Assembly (NCBI RefSeq): GCF_006542335.1
Contig: NZ_CP032485.1
Span: 1,250,501-1,314,500, forward strand
Direction: 5' to 3'
DNA length: 64,000 nucleotides
Source of the DNA: Neokomagataea tanensis
GTDB lineage: Bacteria > Pseudomonadota > Alphaproteobacteria > Acetobacterales > Acetobacteraceae
Shown here: positions 17,709-27,819 of the stretch, in pieces
Numbering within the stretch: the first letter of the stretch is position 1
How the letters are laid out: every line of letters begins with the position of its first letter
Translations under genes and position numbers: made by a program
Notes under the pieces: generated by a model
Database searches by the model: none
What the model was told of the DNA's origin: nothing
Seen by the model: only the letters and a program-made list of their open reading frames with translations

Positions 17709-18932
17709 ATGATGAACAGCCCATCAAGCGCTGCACCGCGCCGGATCAGCGTGCTTGGCAGTACGGGCAGTATTGGTACCTCGACTGTGGATTTGTTGAA
17801 AAACACATCTGAGACTGTCGTTGTACGTGCTCTCGTCGGTGGGCAAAATGCAGAACTTTTGGCGGAGCAAGCTATCGCTCTTAATGCCGAGGTTGCTGTT
17901 ATTCATGACGAACGCCGTTACGATGAATTAAAGACGCTTCTAGCGGGTACGGGCATCGAGGTCGCAAGCGGACGCCAAGCCGTGATTGACGCTGCTGCGT
18001 TGGAAGCCGATTGGACGATGGCTGCTATCACAGGGGCAGCGGGTCTGGAGCCTACTCTGGCCGCCGCGCGCAACGGGCACTCTATTGCTTTGGCAAATAA
18101 AGAAGCTCTGGTCTGCGCTGGTGACGTTATGCTTAGGGCAGTACGTGCGGCAGGTGCCACACTTCTACCGGTAGATTCCGAGCATAACGCGATTGCTCAG
18201 TCTCTTGGCGGTTGTGACATGGCGACTGTGGAGAAGATTATCCTTACGGCGTCTGGCGGGCCGTTTCGTCAGGCGACGCTTGAGCAAATGCGGGAAGCAA
18301 CGCCCGAAAAGGCGCTGAAGCACCCGACTTGGACCATGGGGGCTAAAATCACCATTGATTCCGCATCAATGGCAAATAAAGGCCTTGAGGTAATCGAAGC
18401 GGCTCGTTTGTTTGACCTGACGGAAGATCGTATCGATGTTCTGGTGCATCCGCAGTCGGTTGTGCACGGGCTTGTGCAGTTCCGCGATGGCAGTCTGGTA
18501 GCGCAAATGGGATCTGCAGATATGCGTATTCCCATCGCACATACTCTGGCGTGGCCTCAGCGCATGGATACATCGTGCCAGCGTTTGGATTTGGCCGCCA
18601 TTGGCCGCTTGGATTTTGAAGCCCCGGATGAAGAGCGTTTCGTACCCCTTAGACTAGCGCGCCAAGTCCTGCGCGCTGGTGGTGCCGCGCCCACGGTTTT
18701 TTCTGCGGCGAATGAAGTTGCGGTTGACGCATTCTTGAACGGACGTATCAAATTCCTCGGAATTGGTGAGACGATCGACGCCGCTCTGCAAGCAATGTCT
18801 GAAAACCCTGAACTGACATCGCTGGATGACGTGTTAGCGTGGGACGCACGCGGGCGTGAACTCGCGGAGAATTATATCTTATCGCTCCAAGCTGGGCGGC
18901 GTAATATGGTGGAAGCAGCGCTAAATGTTTGA
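17709..18932 (+). CDS. dxr: 1-deoxy-D-xylulose 5-phosphate reductoisomerase
   Basis: Second enzyme of the non-mevalonate isoprenoid pathway, making 2-C-methyl-D-erythritol 4-phosphate with NADPH. The nucleotide motif LGSTGSIGTSTV lies near 16-27, the metal and substrate site VDSEHNAIAQ near 155, and HPQSVVHGLVQFRDGS near 241. Length 407 is slightly longer than average. AAGGAG precedes two adjacent ATGs. It feeds substrate to uppS upstream. The last 8 bases overlap rseP. Confidence 0.95.
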   Translation: MMNSPSSAAPRRISVLGSTGSIGTSTVDLLKNTSETVVVRALVGGQNAELLAEQAIALNAEVAVIHDERRYDELKTLLAGTGIEVASGRQAVIDAAALEADWTMAAITGAAGLEPTLAAARNGHSIALANKEALVCAGDVMLRAVRAAGATLLPVDSEHNAIAQSLGGCDMATVEKIILTASGGPFRQATLEQMREATPEKALKHPTWTMGAKITIDSASMANKGLEVIEAARLFDLTEDRIDVLVHPQSVVHGLVQFRDGSLVAQMGSADMRIPIAHTLAWPQRMDTSCQRLDLAAIGRLDFEAPDEERFVPLRLARQVLRAGGAAPTVFSAANEVAVDAFLNGRIKFLGIGETIDAALQAMSENPELTSLDDVLAWDARGRELAENYILSLQAGRRNMVEAALNV

Positions 18933-20034
18933 TTTGTTGCGGACTCTTCTTGCTTATGTACTGATTCTCGGGGTCCTCGTTTTTATCCATGAGTTTGGGC
19001 ATTATTTTGCAGCGCGGTTATGCGGTGTGAAGGTCGATACGTTCTCTATCGGTTTTGGGCCGGCTTTACGTCGCTGGTATGACCGTACCGGTACAGAGTG
19101 GCGTATCAGCGCGGTCCCCTTGGGTGGATACGTCAAACCACATGGGTTCGAAGGACCGGAAGACGCAACGGACGAGCAGAAAGCTGCATGGGTTCCTGGC
19201 AAGACGTTTCATAGCAAGTCCGTAGGTGCGCGCGCTCTGGTCATCGTAATGGGGCCGGTATTCAACTACATTTTTGCGATAATTGCTTTCACGGTGCTGT
19301 TCTCGACGGTTGGTCAACCTCATTTGAAAGAGAGTGTTGCGTCTGTTTCTGCTGGGAGTGCTGCTGAAAAGGCTGGCCTTCAGGCTGGGGATGTTATCAA
19401 GAAAATTGGTACTCTTCCTATGTCTGGCCCGCAGGACGTCATGGGGACGGTCTCGGCGCGTCCAGATGTAACGACAACCTTAGATGTGTTGAGAGACGGG
19501 CACGACCTCACTTTGCCTGTGACCTTTGACAGCCAGCCGACATCTGGGAAGAACCAGCGCAAGACTGGCCTCCTCGGGATTAGTTTTGCTGTGGAGCCGG
19601 GCCACCCGCTGCCAGTCTGGACAGCTGCTGTAAAAGGCGTACAGGAGAGCTGGGTTACCTCTGAGCGCATATTGCAAGGGGTTGGTCAGATTATTACGGG
19701 CCAGCGTAGCCCGCGCGAATTAGGCGGTACAATCCGTATCGCTCAAATGTCTGGCCAAGTGTCCCATTACGGTTGGGCCAGTATTCTGTCCTTTATGGCG
19801 CTTCTTTCGATCAACCTTGGCTTGATCAACTTATTCCCGATTCCAGTTTTGGATGGTGGGCGTTTGGTCTTTTATGCCGCTGAAGCTGTGCTGCGCCGCC
19901 CTGTACCTAAAAAAATTCAGGACATGGGAATGCAGGTTGGTATAGCACTGATTGCAGCGTTATTTCTGTTTTCAACGGTTAATGATTTAACGAATCTCGG
20001 TCTTTTTCGTTGGCTAGTGCATCTTGCTGGCTAA
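18925..20034 (+). CDS. rseP: Site-2 intramembrane metalloprotease RseP
   Basis: Membrane zinc protease of 369 residues. The active-site HEFGH is at 22-26, a PDZ domain spans about 125-205, and the third zinc ligand is in PVLDGGRL near 312-319. Members cut anti-sigma factors and remnant signal peptides within the membrane. The start overlaps dxr by 8 bases. The order dxr-rseP-bamA links envelope stress control to outer-membrane assembly. Confidence 0.94.
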   Translation: MFDLLRTLLAYVLILGVLVFIHEFGHYFAARLCGVKVDTFSIGFGPALRRWYDRTGTEWRISAVPLGGYVKPHGFEGPEDATDEQKAAWVPGKTFHSKSVGARALVIVMGPVFNYIFAIIAFTVLFSTVGQPHLKESVASVSAGSAAEKAGLQAGDVIKKIGTLPMSGPQDVMGTVSARPDVTTTLDVLRDGHDLTLPVTFDSQPTSGKNQRKTGLLGISFAVEPGHPLPVWTAAVKGVQESWVTSERILQGVGQIITGQRSPRELGGTIRIAQMSGQVSHYGWASILSFMALLSINLGLINLFPIPVLDGGRLVFYAAEAVLRRPVPKKIQDMGMQVGIALIAALFLFSTVNDLTNLGLFRWLVHLAG

Positions 20035-20172
20035 TAGAAGTCTCATTGGATACGTCTCGTAACGCTTCGTGAGAGGTTAGGTGGCTTGCGCAGGAGGGGG
20101 GTTTTCGGATACCTCCGGCTATGTAGCTCTGCGTCGGGGCCTCGTTCGCGTTCTGTAACAAGGAAAGCTGGT

Positions 20173-22686
20173 TTGTCAGGATCACGGTCTAGAAGCCCTC
20201 GGCTCTCGCACATGCGGCTCCTGCTGCTGGCCTCAGCATGTCTTATTCCGGCAGTGCCGATGACAGCAGAGGCACGGACAACACGTCACGCTCCAGCAGC
20301 AAAGGCGTCCCTGCCCGGGAATATCATTCAGTCGATCGACGTGAAGGGTAACGCCCGTATTGAGACGAGCACGGTGCTGTCATACATGGTGGCGCAGCCG
20401 GGCGATACGTTTAACCAAGACGATCTCGACCGGTCTCTCAAGACGCTTTACGCGACAGGATTGTTCCGTGACGTAACCTTCCGCCGTGAAGGAAGCACGC
20501 TGCACGTTGACTTGGTTGAAAACCCAATTGTTAACCGCATTGTGTTTGAGGGTAACCACGCGATTAAGGACGAGGATCTGCGCAAAGAGATCAGCCTGCG
20601 TCCACGCGCGGTGTTCTCCTCGCAGACTACCGCTGCTGACCGCCAGAAACTGCTCAACCAGTACGCGCAGAAGGCGCGTTTTGGTGCAACGGTCACGCCA
20701 CAAATCGTTAAGCTTTCGCACAACCGTGTTGACGTTGTGTTTAAAATTAACGAAGCGGAACAAACTCTGATCCACAAGATTGTCTTTGTGGGCAACAAAA
20801 ATTTCAGCGAAGCGCGTCTGGCGCAGGTGGTCTCCTCAAAAGAGGCTGCGTGGTACCGGTTCTTCTCGTCTTCGGATGAATACAATCCTGAGCGTATCAA
20901 GTACGACGCGGAATTGCTGCGCCGCTTTTACTTGCAGAACGGTTATGTCGATTTCCATATGATCGACGCAACCGGCGAACTGTCTCCTGACCACAAAACC
21001 TTTACCGTAACTTTCACCTTGGATGAGGGTGCACGGTATCGCTTGGGCAAGATCGACATCCGCTCCTCTGTGCGTGACGTAACGCCTGATATGATGCGTA
21101 AGCGTGTGGAGCTGTTCCATCACCAGTGGTACGATGGTACGGCCATTCAGCACAACACGACGAACATGCAAGAATGGCTGCAAGCTGATGGCCATCCCTT
21201 CGCACTGGTTCGTTCAGAAATTGCGCGTAATCCAGAAAAGCACATCGTAGATCTTCTGTTTGATATCAACGAAGGCCCGCACGTATACGTGGAGCGCATT
21301 GATATTAACGGTAATACCATCACGCGCGATAACGTTATTCGTCGTAACCTGCCTATGGCAGAGGGTGACCCGTACACCCCGTTTGCTAGAAAATACTCTA
21401 AGCTTGAACTTCAGGATTTGGGTTACTTTAGCTCAGTATCTGTCGATCAAACGCAGGGATCAGCGCCGGACCGCGTGAACGTTTCTGCCAATGTTGTAGA
21501 AAAGCCGACAGGTGAGTTCTCACTGGGTGGTGGTTATTCGACCGACGTTGGTATGCTTGGTAACGCTTCTGTAAAGCAGCATAACTTGCTGGGTACTGGC
21601 GTAGATGCTGGTATTTCGGGTACGGTTGCTTATTACCAGAAGCAGGCTGATATTTCGATTACGGACCCATACTTCCTTAATCGTAACCTCGTTGCGGGTG
21701 CTGACTTCTACTTTATTCAAACCAGCAGTAACGGCTACAGCAGCTATCAGCAAAGCTATAGCGAAGGCCAGTACGGCATGAGCTTGCGTATTGGATATGC
21801 GTATAACCGCTACTTGTCCCAGTCTTGGAATTACACGCTTGTAGATCGTCAGGTCTCCAACACATACAGCCAAGCTTTTATTGACGAGTACCCAGAATAC
21901 AACGCTTACGCGCCGTCGATCTATGTGCAGCAGTCAAGTGGTTGGTCTTTGCTGTCTCAGCTCAGCACCACATTGACCTATGATCGCAGAGACCGCCGTA
22001 CGAACCCGCATGATGGTTACGTCATGAGCTTGGGTGGGGATTTTGCAGGTCTTGGTGGCGGTGTAAAATACGGCCGTGTCAAAGCTGATGGTTCCTACTA
22101 CATTCCGTTGGATGACCTGACGGGCGACCATGACTGGACTGTTCAGCTCAAAGGTGGCGTAGGCTACATGGGCGATTGGAGCAGCAGCAGCCAGAAAAGC
22201 GTCATCGATAACTTCTATCTTGGCGGCCAAAATCTGCGTGGCTTCTTGCAGGGTGGTGTCGGGCCACGAAGCGGGCATATCTGTGGTACAGTCGGATCAG
22301 ACGGCAAGTGTTCGGCATGGTTGCCGGCAGCTGGTAGCGAAGATTTTATCGGCGGTACCTTCATGTACACGGCTTCCGCTCAGCTGAACTTCCCGTTCCC
22401 AATGGGAGATGACCTCGGTATTTCGGGTCGTTACTTTGTTGACGCTGGTAGCTTGTCTGGCATTCGTGTGCGTAACCGTTACACAGATTATTCCCGTCGC
22501 TACGAGAGCGGCTATCCTTATACACCGGTTAACGGCGACACGATGACGCCTCGCGTCTCGACAGGTTTCGGTGTGTCGTGGAAGAGTCCTTTCGGCTTGG
22601 TCAATATCGACGCAGCTGTGCCTCTGCGTAAAGAGCGTGGTGACCGTATTTACCCAATCCGGTTCGGATTTGGTCAGCAATTCTAA
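20173..22686 (+). CDS. bamA: Outer-membrane assembly factor BamA
   Basis: Omp85 protein that inserts beta-barrels into the outer membrane. A signal peptide (core LLLLASACLIPAVP) is followed by five POTRA domains to about residue 440 and a 16-strand barrel with the conserved LRGF motif in GGQNLRGF. The last residue is Phe. The start is uncertain: TTG at 20173 has AAGGA 8 bases upstream, while the ATG at 20212 starts right at the hydrophobic signal and has no clear ribosome-binding site. Confidence 0.94.
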   Translation: MSGSRSRSPRLSHMRLLLLASACLIPAVPMTAEARTTRHAPAAKASLPGNIIQSIDVKGNARIETSTVLSYMVAQPGDTFNQDDLDRSLKTLYATGLFRDVTFRREGSTLHVDLVENPIVNRIVFEGNHAIKDEDLRKEISLRPRAVFSSQTTAADRQKLLNQYAQKARFGATVTPQIVKLSHNRVDVVFKINEAEQTLIHKIVFVGNKNFSEARLAQVVSSKEAAWYRFFSSSDEYNPERIKYDAELLRRFYLQNGYVDFHMIDATGELSPDHKTFTVTFTLDEGARYRLGKIDIRSSVRDVTPDMMRKRVELFHHQWYDGTAIQHNTTNMQEWLQADGHPFALVRSEIARNPEKHIVDLLFDINEGPHVYVERIDINGNTITRDNVIRRNLPMAEGDPYTPFARKYSKLELQDLGYFSSVSVDQTQGSAPDRVNVSANVVEKPTGEFSLGGGYSTDVGMLGNASVKQHNLLGTGVDAGISGTVAYYQKQADISITDPYFLNRNLVAGADFYFIQTSSNGYSSYQQSYSEGQYGMSLRIGYAYNRYLSQSWNYTLVDRQVSNTYSQAFIDEYPEYNAYAPSIYVQQSSGWSLLSQLSTTLTYDRRDRRTNPHDGYVMSLGGDFAGLGGGVKYGRVKADGSYYIPLDDLTGDHDWTVQLKGGVGYMGDWSSSSQKSVIDNFYLGGQNLRGFLQGGVGPRSGHICGTVGSDGKCSAWLPAAGSEDFIGGTFMYTASAQLNFPFPMGDDLGISGRYFVDAGSLSGIRVRNRYTDYSRRYESGYPYTPVNGDTMTPRVSTGFGVSWKSPFGLVNIDAAVPLRKERGDRIYPIRFGFGQQF

Positions 22687-22695
22687 TATTCTTCA

Positions 22696-22716
22696 GGTGC
22701 GGTACAGTGCCGCACC
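22696..22716 (+). terminator. Hairpin between bamA and the Skp-like gene
   Basis: GGTGCGG / CCGCACC with a 7-base loop, followed by CTTT, in the short gap after bamA. The T tract is weak, so it may only reduce read-through. Confidence 0.4.
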
Positions 22717-22743
22717 CTTTACGAGTTTGAATAAGAGGTGGTT

Positions 22744-23655
22744 ATGACCCTGACTTCGCTGAAACGCACGGCCAAGGTCAGTGCTCTGCTTGGCGCTTTC
22801 GTTGGTACGGCTTTGGGTTCGGCCGTACCTACAGCGCATGCTCAGTCTGCAAATGGTGGATGGTTCGTCCCTAAAACCGCACAACCAGAGGCACCGCGTC
22901 CTGCGCCGCGCCGTGTTGTAGAGCAGCCTGTGCAACTGCCGGAAGAAGAGCAGCAAGCTGCACCAGAAGCGCCCCGCGCGCCTCCGGTTCTTCCGTTGCC
23001 ACCTGTTCCAACTCCCCCAGTTTTGGCGAAGTCAACGACCCCGCCACCAGTGGTTGTTGGTGTTATTAACGTCCAAGCTGTGATGCAAATGTCCAGCGCG
23101 CAACAAGAGATTCAACAGGTTCTTGGTGCGCGACGTGACCATCTCGCACAAGCTGTGCAGCACGAAGAAGCAGCATGGCGTGAAGAGGCTCAAAAGCTGC
23201 AATCTCAAGCGCGCAGTTTGACAGCTGACCAGATACAATTGCGTGAGCGTCATTTGCAGGAACGCCGCGCAAAAGATCAGCGTGAATTCGGCAACCAGGC
23301 TCGTATTCTGCAGGAAGCCGCTCAGGTTGCTTACCACCAGATCGAACGTGAGCTTGAGCAACCAAATGGCATTATTGCAAGCGTGGCTGGCTCACATGGT
23401 ATGAACCTTGTTCTCCACTCGGAGCAGGTTGTTCTGCATGTTGGTGAACACGACATCACCGATGAAGTTATTGCACAGCTTAACAAGACGCTCCCTCACG
23501 TCTTTATTCCAGCAGATGGTGTAGACCCAGAGCAGGTCGCCAAGTCTGGGAAAATGCCGACAACGGCGGATGAAGAGCGTAATGCTGCGCCGGAACCCGC
23601 ACAAACACCGGCAGCTCCGGCTCAGCCGCAGTCCGTTCTTCGTCAACAACACTGA
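22744..23655 (+). CDS. OmpH/Skp-family periplasmic chaperone
   Basis: Exported protein of 303 residues. The signal peptide ends PTAHAQ (about 32), a proline-rich linker follows, then a Skp/OmpH-like domain from about 95, beginning [12 protein letters not shown]. Its long charged coiled coil runs over about 120-200 (for example [12 protein letters not shown]). A C-terminal proline/alanine tail is unusual in length. Skp holds unfolded outer-membrane proteins for BamA, the gene just upstream. The ATG at 22744 follows AAGAGG; an in-frame GTG two codons earlier is less likely. Confidence 0.87.
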   Translation: MTLTSLKRTAKVSALLGAFVGTALGSAVPTAHAQSANGGWFVPKTAQPEAPRPAPRRVVEQPVQLPEEEQQAAPEAPRAPPVLPLPPVPTPPVLAKSTTPPPVVVGVINVQAVMQMSSAQQEIQQVLGARRDHLAQAVQHEEAAWREEAQKLQSQARSLTADQIQLRERHLQERRAKDQREFGNQARILQEAAQVAYHQIERELEQPNGIIASVAGSHGMNLVLHSEQVVLHVGEHDITDEVIAQLNKTLPHVFIPADGVDPEQVAKSGKMPTTADEERNAAPEPAQTPAAPAQPQSVLRQQH

Positions 23656-23663
23656 GGTCAGTA

Positions 23664-24743
23664 GTGTCTGAGGTGAGCAGCTTTTCCGAACAGCCGGGGC
23701 AGGATACGCGCCCCGGTGACCCGCGTTTTTTCCATCGGTCCGGTCCGTTCACCGTGGAGCAATTGGCAGAAGTTTCGGGCGCGGATTTTGCGCCAGCTAA
23801 AGCGGGTGGGAAAAGCCTCTTCCGGGGGGTGGCTCCACTGCATGTTGCTGGCCCCGACGAAGTAAGCTTTCTCGATAATCGTCGGTACTTGCCTTTATTG
23901 GCCGAAACACGGGCTGGTGCTGTAATTTTAGGGCCAGCTTTTGCGGATAAGTGCCCGGAAGCGACCGCAGCTTTTGTAAGTAAGTCACCTTATCTCGCTT
24001 GGGCACGTGTAGCATCAGCTTTTCACCCCGCGCCGCCATCGACGGGGTTTTGCCACCCCAGCGCCGTAATCGGTAAAAATGTTGCATTGGGCGAAAATGT
24101 CCAGGTAGGACCCTGTGCTGTTATTGGCGATGGTGCCCATATTGGTGCGGGCAGCATTATTGGGGCACATGCCAGCATTGGTCAAAGCGTAGAGATTGGA
24201 GAGCGATGCCGCATCCATGACCATGTTACGGTTTCACACGCCCGCTTAGGAGAGCGTGTTACGTTGTTCCCCGGGGCGCGAATTGGCCAAGATGGTTTTG
24301 GTTTCGCGGTAGGTCCAGCAGGTTTTGAAACGGTGCCGCAGCTTGGTTTGGTCGTTCTTGAGGACGGCGTTGAAATCGGTGCGAATTCAACAATCGATCG
24401 TGGCTCTATGAAGGACACAGTTATCGGGGCAGGTACGCGTATCGATAATCTCGTCCAAATCGGCCACAACGCTCGGCTGGGTCGGTGCTGTATTGTTGTT
24501 TCACAGGCAGGTATTTCTGGCTCCACTGAGCTTGGAGACTTCGTGACGATCGCGGCGCAGGCTGGTCTTATCGGACATATTAAAATCGGCGATAAAGCTC
24601 GGGTTGGCGCTCAGTGCGGCGTTATGTCCGATGTCGAAGCCGGGGCAGATGTTATCGGTAGTCCGGCTATGCCGTTCCGGGAGTTTTTTCGTAATGTTGC
24701 TACATTGCGGAAACTGTCAGCACGCAAAACGGAAAGCAGCTAA
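23664..24743 (+). CDS. lpxD: UDP-3-O-(3-hydroxyacyl)glucosamine N-acyltransferase
   Basis: Third committed step of lipid A synthesis; adds the N-linked hydroxyacyl chain. An N-terminal uridine-binding domain is followed by a left-handed beta helix of hexapeptide repeats ([14 protein letters not shown] and on). The catalytic His lies in [13 protein letters not shown] near 257, and the C-terminus is a short helix. 359 residues, GTG start, 8 bases after the Skp-like gene. Confidence 0.95.
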   Translation: MSEVSSFSEQPGQDTRPGDPRFFHRSGPFTVEQLAEVSGADFAPAKAGGKSLFRGVAPLHVAGPDEVSFLDNRRYLPLLAETRAGAVILGPAFADKCPEATAAFVSKSPYLAWARVASAFHPAPPSTGFCHPSAVIGKNVALGENVQVGPCAVIGDGAHIGAGSIIGAHASIGQSVEIGERCRIHDHVTVSHARLGERVTLFPGARIGQDGFGFAVGPAGFETVPQLGLVVLEDGVEIGANSTIDRGSMKDTVIGAGTRIDNLVQIGHNARLGRCCIVVSQAGISGSTELGDFVTIAAQAGLIGHIKIGDKARVGAQCGVMSDVEAGADVIGSPAMPFREFFRNVATLRKLSARKTESS

Positions 24744-24876
24744 AAACGTTACGCGGTGCAGATATTCCATAGTGGATGGCATAAATGTGACCCTTTTGCT
24801 AAAGGAGGGACACAAAATTGTGTCAACTGCTAAAAATCGATGAATGGGCCCTGAAAAAGGGTCCGGGAGGGGGATT

Positions 24877-25350
24877 GTGACTGATACTGACCGCGTAGAC
24901 GCCCCGGTCATTCCGGAGAAAATTGACGTTCTGCAAATTATGCAGGCAATCCCTCACCGTTACCCATTTTTGTTGATTGACCGAATGGTTGATATCAAGG
25001 CTGGCGAGTCAGCTGTCGGTATCAAGAACGTCACGTTTAACGAGCCATTCTTTCAAGGCCATTTCCCAGGTCGCCCTGTCATGCCGGGCGTACTCATTGT
25101 GGAAGCAATGGCGCAAACAGCAGCAACACTGGTTGTTTTGACGCTGGGTGAGGCGTTTGAAGGCAAGCTCGTTTATTTCATGACGATCGAGAATGCCAAA
25201 TTCCGCCGTCCTGTTGAGCCGGGCGATCAGCTGCGCATCGAAGTTGTGAAAGAGCGCTCACGCGGGAATGTGTGGAAATTTAAGGGTATTGCACGTTGTG
25301 ACGGCGTTGCCGTAGCAGAAGCAACGTTTAGTGCCATGATCATGGGTTGA
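24877..25350 (+). CDS. fabZ: 3-hydroxyacyl-ACP dehydratase FabZ
   Basis: Dehydratase of fatty acid elongation. The hot-dog fold signature is present: catalytic His in [26 protein letters not shown] and the catalytic Glu in VEAMAQ. I choose GTG at 24877, preceded by GGGAGGGGG; the open frame also offers an ATG at 24844 whose extra residues look non-conserved. It sits between lpxD and lpxA, so hydroxyacyl-ACP use is split between lipid A and fatty acid synthesis. Confidence 0.92.
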   Translation: MTDTDRVDAPVIPEKIDVLQIMQAIPHRYPFLLIDRMVDIKAGESAVGIKNVTFNEPFFQGHFPGRPVMPGVLIVEAMAQTAATLVVLTLGEAFEGKLVYFMTIENAKFRRPVEPGDQLRIEVVKERSRGNVWKFKGIARCDGVAVAEATFSAMIMG

Positions 25351-25354
25351 TCTT

Positions 25355-26212
25355 ATGGATATAGCGGGTAAACGGCCGGAAACGGTGGATATTCATCCGA
25401 CAGCACTTGTCGATGAACGCGCACGTATCGGTGAGAATGTGCGTATTGGTCCATGGTGCCAAATCGGACCTCATGTCACCTTGGGTGCGGGTGTGCATTT
25501 GCATGCTTCTGTCATAGTCGACGGGCACACAACCTTGGGGGATGGGGTCGAAGTTTACCCGTTTGTGACCATCGGCATGGCGCCTCAGGATCTGAAGTAC
25601 GCTGGTGAGCCCACGTTGTGCGAAATTGGTGCAGATACGGTTATTCGTGAAAACGTCACGATTCACCGTGGTACTGCTCAGGGTGAAGCACTGACCCGTG
25701 TAGGCAAAAAATGCCTTATCATGGCAAACGCCCACATAGCCCATGATTGCTTGCTCGGTAACGGCGTCATCGTCGTGAACAATGTGGTTATGGGCGGGCA
25801 CGTGAAGATTGATGACGGAGCGCGCATTATGGGCTCAGCAGCGGTGCATCAATTCGTGCGTGTTGGGCGCGGAGCTGTTGTCGGCGGTGTTTGCGGTGTC
25901 GAAATGGACGTAATTCCTTACGGTAGCGTCTTGGGCAATCGCGCGCGCTTGGTAGGGTTGAACTGGGTTGGCCTGAAGCGGTCGGGTGTACATTCGGAAG
26001 AGATGCAGGCTATGCGTAAAGCTTTCCGCACCTTGTACCCCCGGCACGGGGAAGGCGAGGGTGTGTTGGAAGTGCGGATCGCAAATGTTCGCCGTGATTA
26101 TGGTCATTTGCCGCGTATCGCAGAGATGCTTGATTTTATGGAAGCGCCCAGTCATCGCGGACTGACGCGGGTTGCGCGTAACGATTCGCAGGCCGAGACT
26201 GAAGGTGCCTGA
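25355..26212 (+). CDS. lpxA: UDP-N-acetylglucosamine acyltransferase
   Basis: First step of lipid A synthesis; transfers a hydroxyacyl chain from ACP to UDP-GlcNAc. It is a left-handed beta helix of hexapeptide repeats, with the catalytic His in ANAHIAHDC near 131, VHQFVRVGRGA near 164 and a helical C-terminus. 285 residues, 4 bases after fabZ. Confidence 0.95.
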   Translation: MDIAGKRPETVDIHPTALVDERARIGENVRIGPWCQIGPHVTLGAGVHLHASVIVDGHTTLGDGVEVYPFVTIGMAPQDLKYAGEPTLCEIGADTVIRENVTIHRGTAQGEALTRVGKKCLIMANAHIAHDCLLGNGVIVVNNVVMGGHVKIDDGARIMGSAAVHQFVRVGRGAVVGGVCGVEMDVIPYGSVLGNRARLVGLNWVGLKRSGVHSEEMQAMRKAFRTLYPRHGEGEGVLEVRIANVRRDYGHLPRIAEMLDFMEAPSHRGLTRVARNDSQAETEGA

Positions 26213-27053
26213 GGCAAGCCGCAAGCGTTGCGTTGGTATTCTTGCAGGATCTGGGCCGTTGCCGGCTCAGGTTGCGGCCGCCGTGCGTGCACGGGGCGAT
26301 GATGTTTTCGTTGTCGCTTTCCGAGATTTCGCTGAATTGCCTCGGTTGGCACCCTACCCACATGAAGTTTTCCGCCTTGCGGCAGCAGGTGAGATCCTCT
26401 CAGCGTTGAAGCGGCACGGCTGCCGTGAGCTTGTCTTGATCGGTCCAGTACGTCGTCCGGCATGGCGTGATTTGCGCCCTGATGGCGAAGGTGCACGCAT
26501 CCTAGCGCGGTTAGGGCGAGCAATTTTTCTGGGGGATGACGGTCTTCTTGGTGCCGTCGTACGCGTGCTCGGGGAGGAAGGCTTCTTTGTGCGTGGTGCA
26601 CATGAGTTTCTTCAGCATGCGACCGGGCATAGTGGCTCCCAAGGGCGGGTTGCTCCTGATGTTCAGGCACGTGCGGATATTGCGCGCGGTGTTGCAGTTT
26701 TACGGACAATGGCGCGACTGGACATCGGCCAAGGCTGCGTTGTCCAAAATGGCTTAGTGTTGGCCGTAGAGGCTTTAGAGGGGACCGACGCCATGTTAGG
26801 GCGTTGTGGTCCGCTTATGCAGGCTGGTAGCGGAGGGGTCTTGGTTAAGATGCCCAAGCAAGGCCAAGATTTGCGGGCAGACATGCCAACGATCGGGCCG
26901 GAAACTCTTGAAAATGCTGCGCGTAACGGTCTACGCGGGGTTGCCTTTCAGCCGGGCGTCACTCTTTTGACGGACCCGACGCGTTGTGTGGCTCAAGCTG
27001 ACCGCTACGGGCTCTTTTTATACGGTCTGACGACAGACGATCTCAAGGAGTAA
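26205..27053 (+). CDS. lpxI: UDP-2,3-diacylglucosamine pyrophosphatase LpxI
   Basis: LpxI (DUF1009) cleaves UDP-2,3-diacylglucosamine to lipid X and replaces LpxH in Alphaproteobacteria. The N-terminal GILAGSGPLP loop and the VLIGPVRRPAW segment near 81 are typical; the C-terminal catalytic domain has the KMPKQGQDLRADMPTIG segment. The start is probably GTG at 26205, overlapping lpxA by 8 bases; TTG at 26172 is an alternative. lpxB, which often follows, is absent; a glyoxalase gene follows instead. Confidence 0.92.
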   Translation: MPEASRKRCVGILAGSGPLPAQVAAAVRARGDDVFVVAFRDFAELPRLAPYPHEVFRLAAAGEILSALKRHGCRELVLIGPVRRPAWRDLRPDGEGARILARLGRAIFLGDDGLLGAVVRVLGEEGFFVRGAHEFLQHATGHSGSQGRVAPDVQARADIARGVAVLRTMARLDIGQGCVVQNGLVLAVEALEGTDAMLGRCGPLMQAGSGGVLVKMPKQGQDLRADMPTIGPETLENAARNGLRGVAFQPGVTLLTDPTRCVAQADRYGLFLYGLTTDDLKE

Positions 27054-27056
27054 ACA

Positions 27057-27473
27057 ATGAGCAGCTATCTCCACACCATGGTGCGTGTTCGCGATCTCGA
27101 CCGCAGCTTAGCGTTTTATCAGCTGCTTGGTATGAAAGAGTTGCGCCGCAATGAAGTCAGCGCTGGTCGCTTCACGCTGAGCTACATTGGCTATGGCGGG
27201 AACGCAGAAGGGCAGGCAGAGATTGAACTGACTTATAATTGGGACCAAGAAACTGATTATGAAGTTGGAACAGGTTTTGGTCATTTCGCCGTTGGCGTAC
27301 CTGACGTTGCGGCAACGGTGGAATCCGTTCGGTCCGGCGGTGGTAAGGTTACGCGTGAAGCGGGTCCTGTAAAGCACGGCACAACGGTAATTGCGTTCGT
27401 TGAGGATCCAGACGGATACAAAATCGAGTTGATTGAACGTAAGTCTGAAGAGAGTGTAGACGCGTTCAAGTAA
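27057..27473 (+). CDS. gloA: Lactoylglutathione lyase (glyoxalase I)
   Basis: Detoxifies the methylglyoxal-glutathione adduct to lactoylglutathione. It is a two-module VOC fold of 138 residues with metal ligands visible as His in LHTMVRV, Glu in IELTYNW, His in GFGHFAVG and Glu in YKIELIE. The [19 protein letters not shown] segment is typical of bacterial GloA. It starts 3 bases after the lpxI stop, so it is cotranscribed with lipid A genes with no obvious functional link. Confidence 0.94.
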   Translation: MSSYLHTMVRVRDLDRSLAFYQLLGMKELRRNEVSAGRFTLSYIGYGGNAEGQAEIELTYNWDQETDYEVGTGFGHFAVGVPDVAATVESVRSGGGKVTREAGPVKHGTTVIAFVEDPDGYKIELIERKSEESVDAFK

Positions 27474-27494
27474 GCTCGAATCAAACGAATCGTC

Positions 27495-27677
27495 CTAAGA
27501 CGATGATTTAAGATAGTTCAAGGCACGCTCGATAGACTGGATAACGGTCGCAGCGTGTTCTTGTACATTTGGGTCGGGGTGCGATTCGAGGATATCGGCG
27601 CTCAACAATGCGCTTGCCAACGCATTGCGTACGTCATGGCGCACCCGTGCGGCTCCGTTTTGAGAAGAGTCGGCCAT
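27495..27677 (-). CDS. Small HisKA-like protein
   Basis: A 60-residue ORF. After about ten polar residues it carries [18 protein letters not shown], which resembles the histidine-bearing first helix of a sensor-kinase dimerisation domain, and then a second helix ([15 protein letters not shown]). It has no ATPase domain, so it might act as a phosphotransfer or dimerisation partner. The ATG at 27677 has AAGGA 10 bases upstream; a longer frame begins at 27722. It is divergent from the rpmH operon. Function unknown. Confidence 0.55.
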   Translation of the reverse strand: MADSSQNGAARVRHDVRNALASALLSADILESHPDPNVQEHAATVIQSIERALNYLKSSS

Positions 27678-27703
27678 TATATGTGCGTCCTTTCGCTCTT
27701 TTC

Positions 27704-27732
27704 TTGACAGAATCGATACCACATTTTATACG
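27704..27732 (+). promoter_or_regulatory. Candidate promoter of the rpmH operon
   Basis: A perfect TTGACA -35, 17-base spacer and TATACG -10, ending 87 bases before rpmH. This is the best housekeeping promoter match in the window and would drive rpmH-rnpA-yidD and onward. Confidence 0.6.
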
Positions 27733-27819
27733 CCCGGGTCACATATCAGCGGGCGTTTCATGCGCCCGATCGACGCGTTTGCCACTCAGGCAGATGCAAA
27801 GACGTTAAGGATCGATGTC

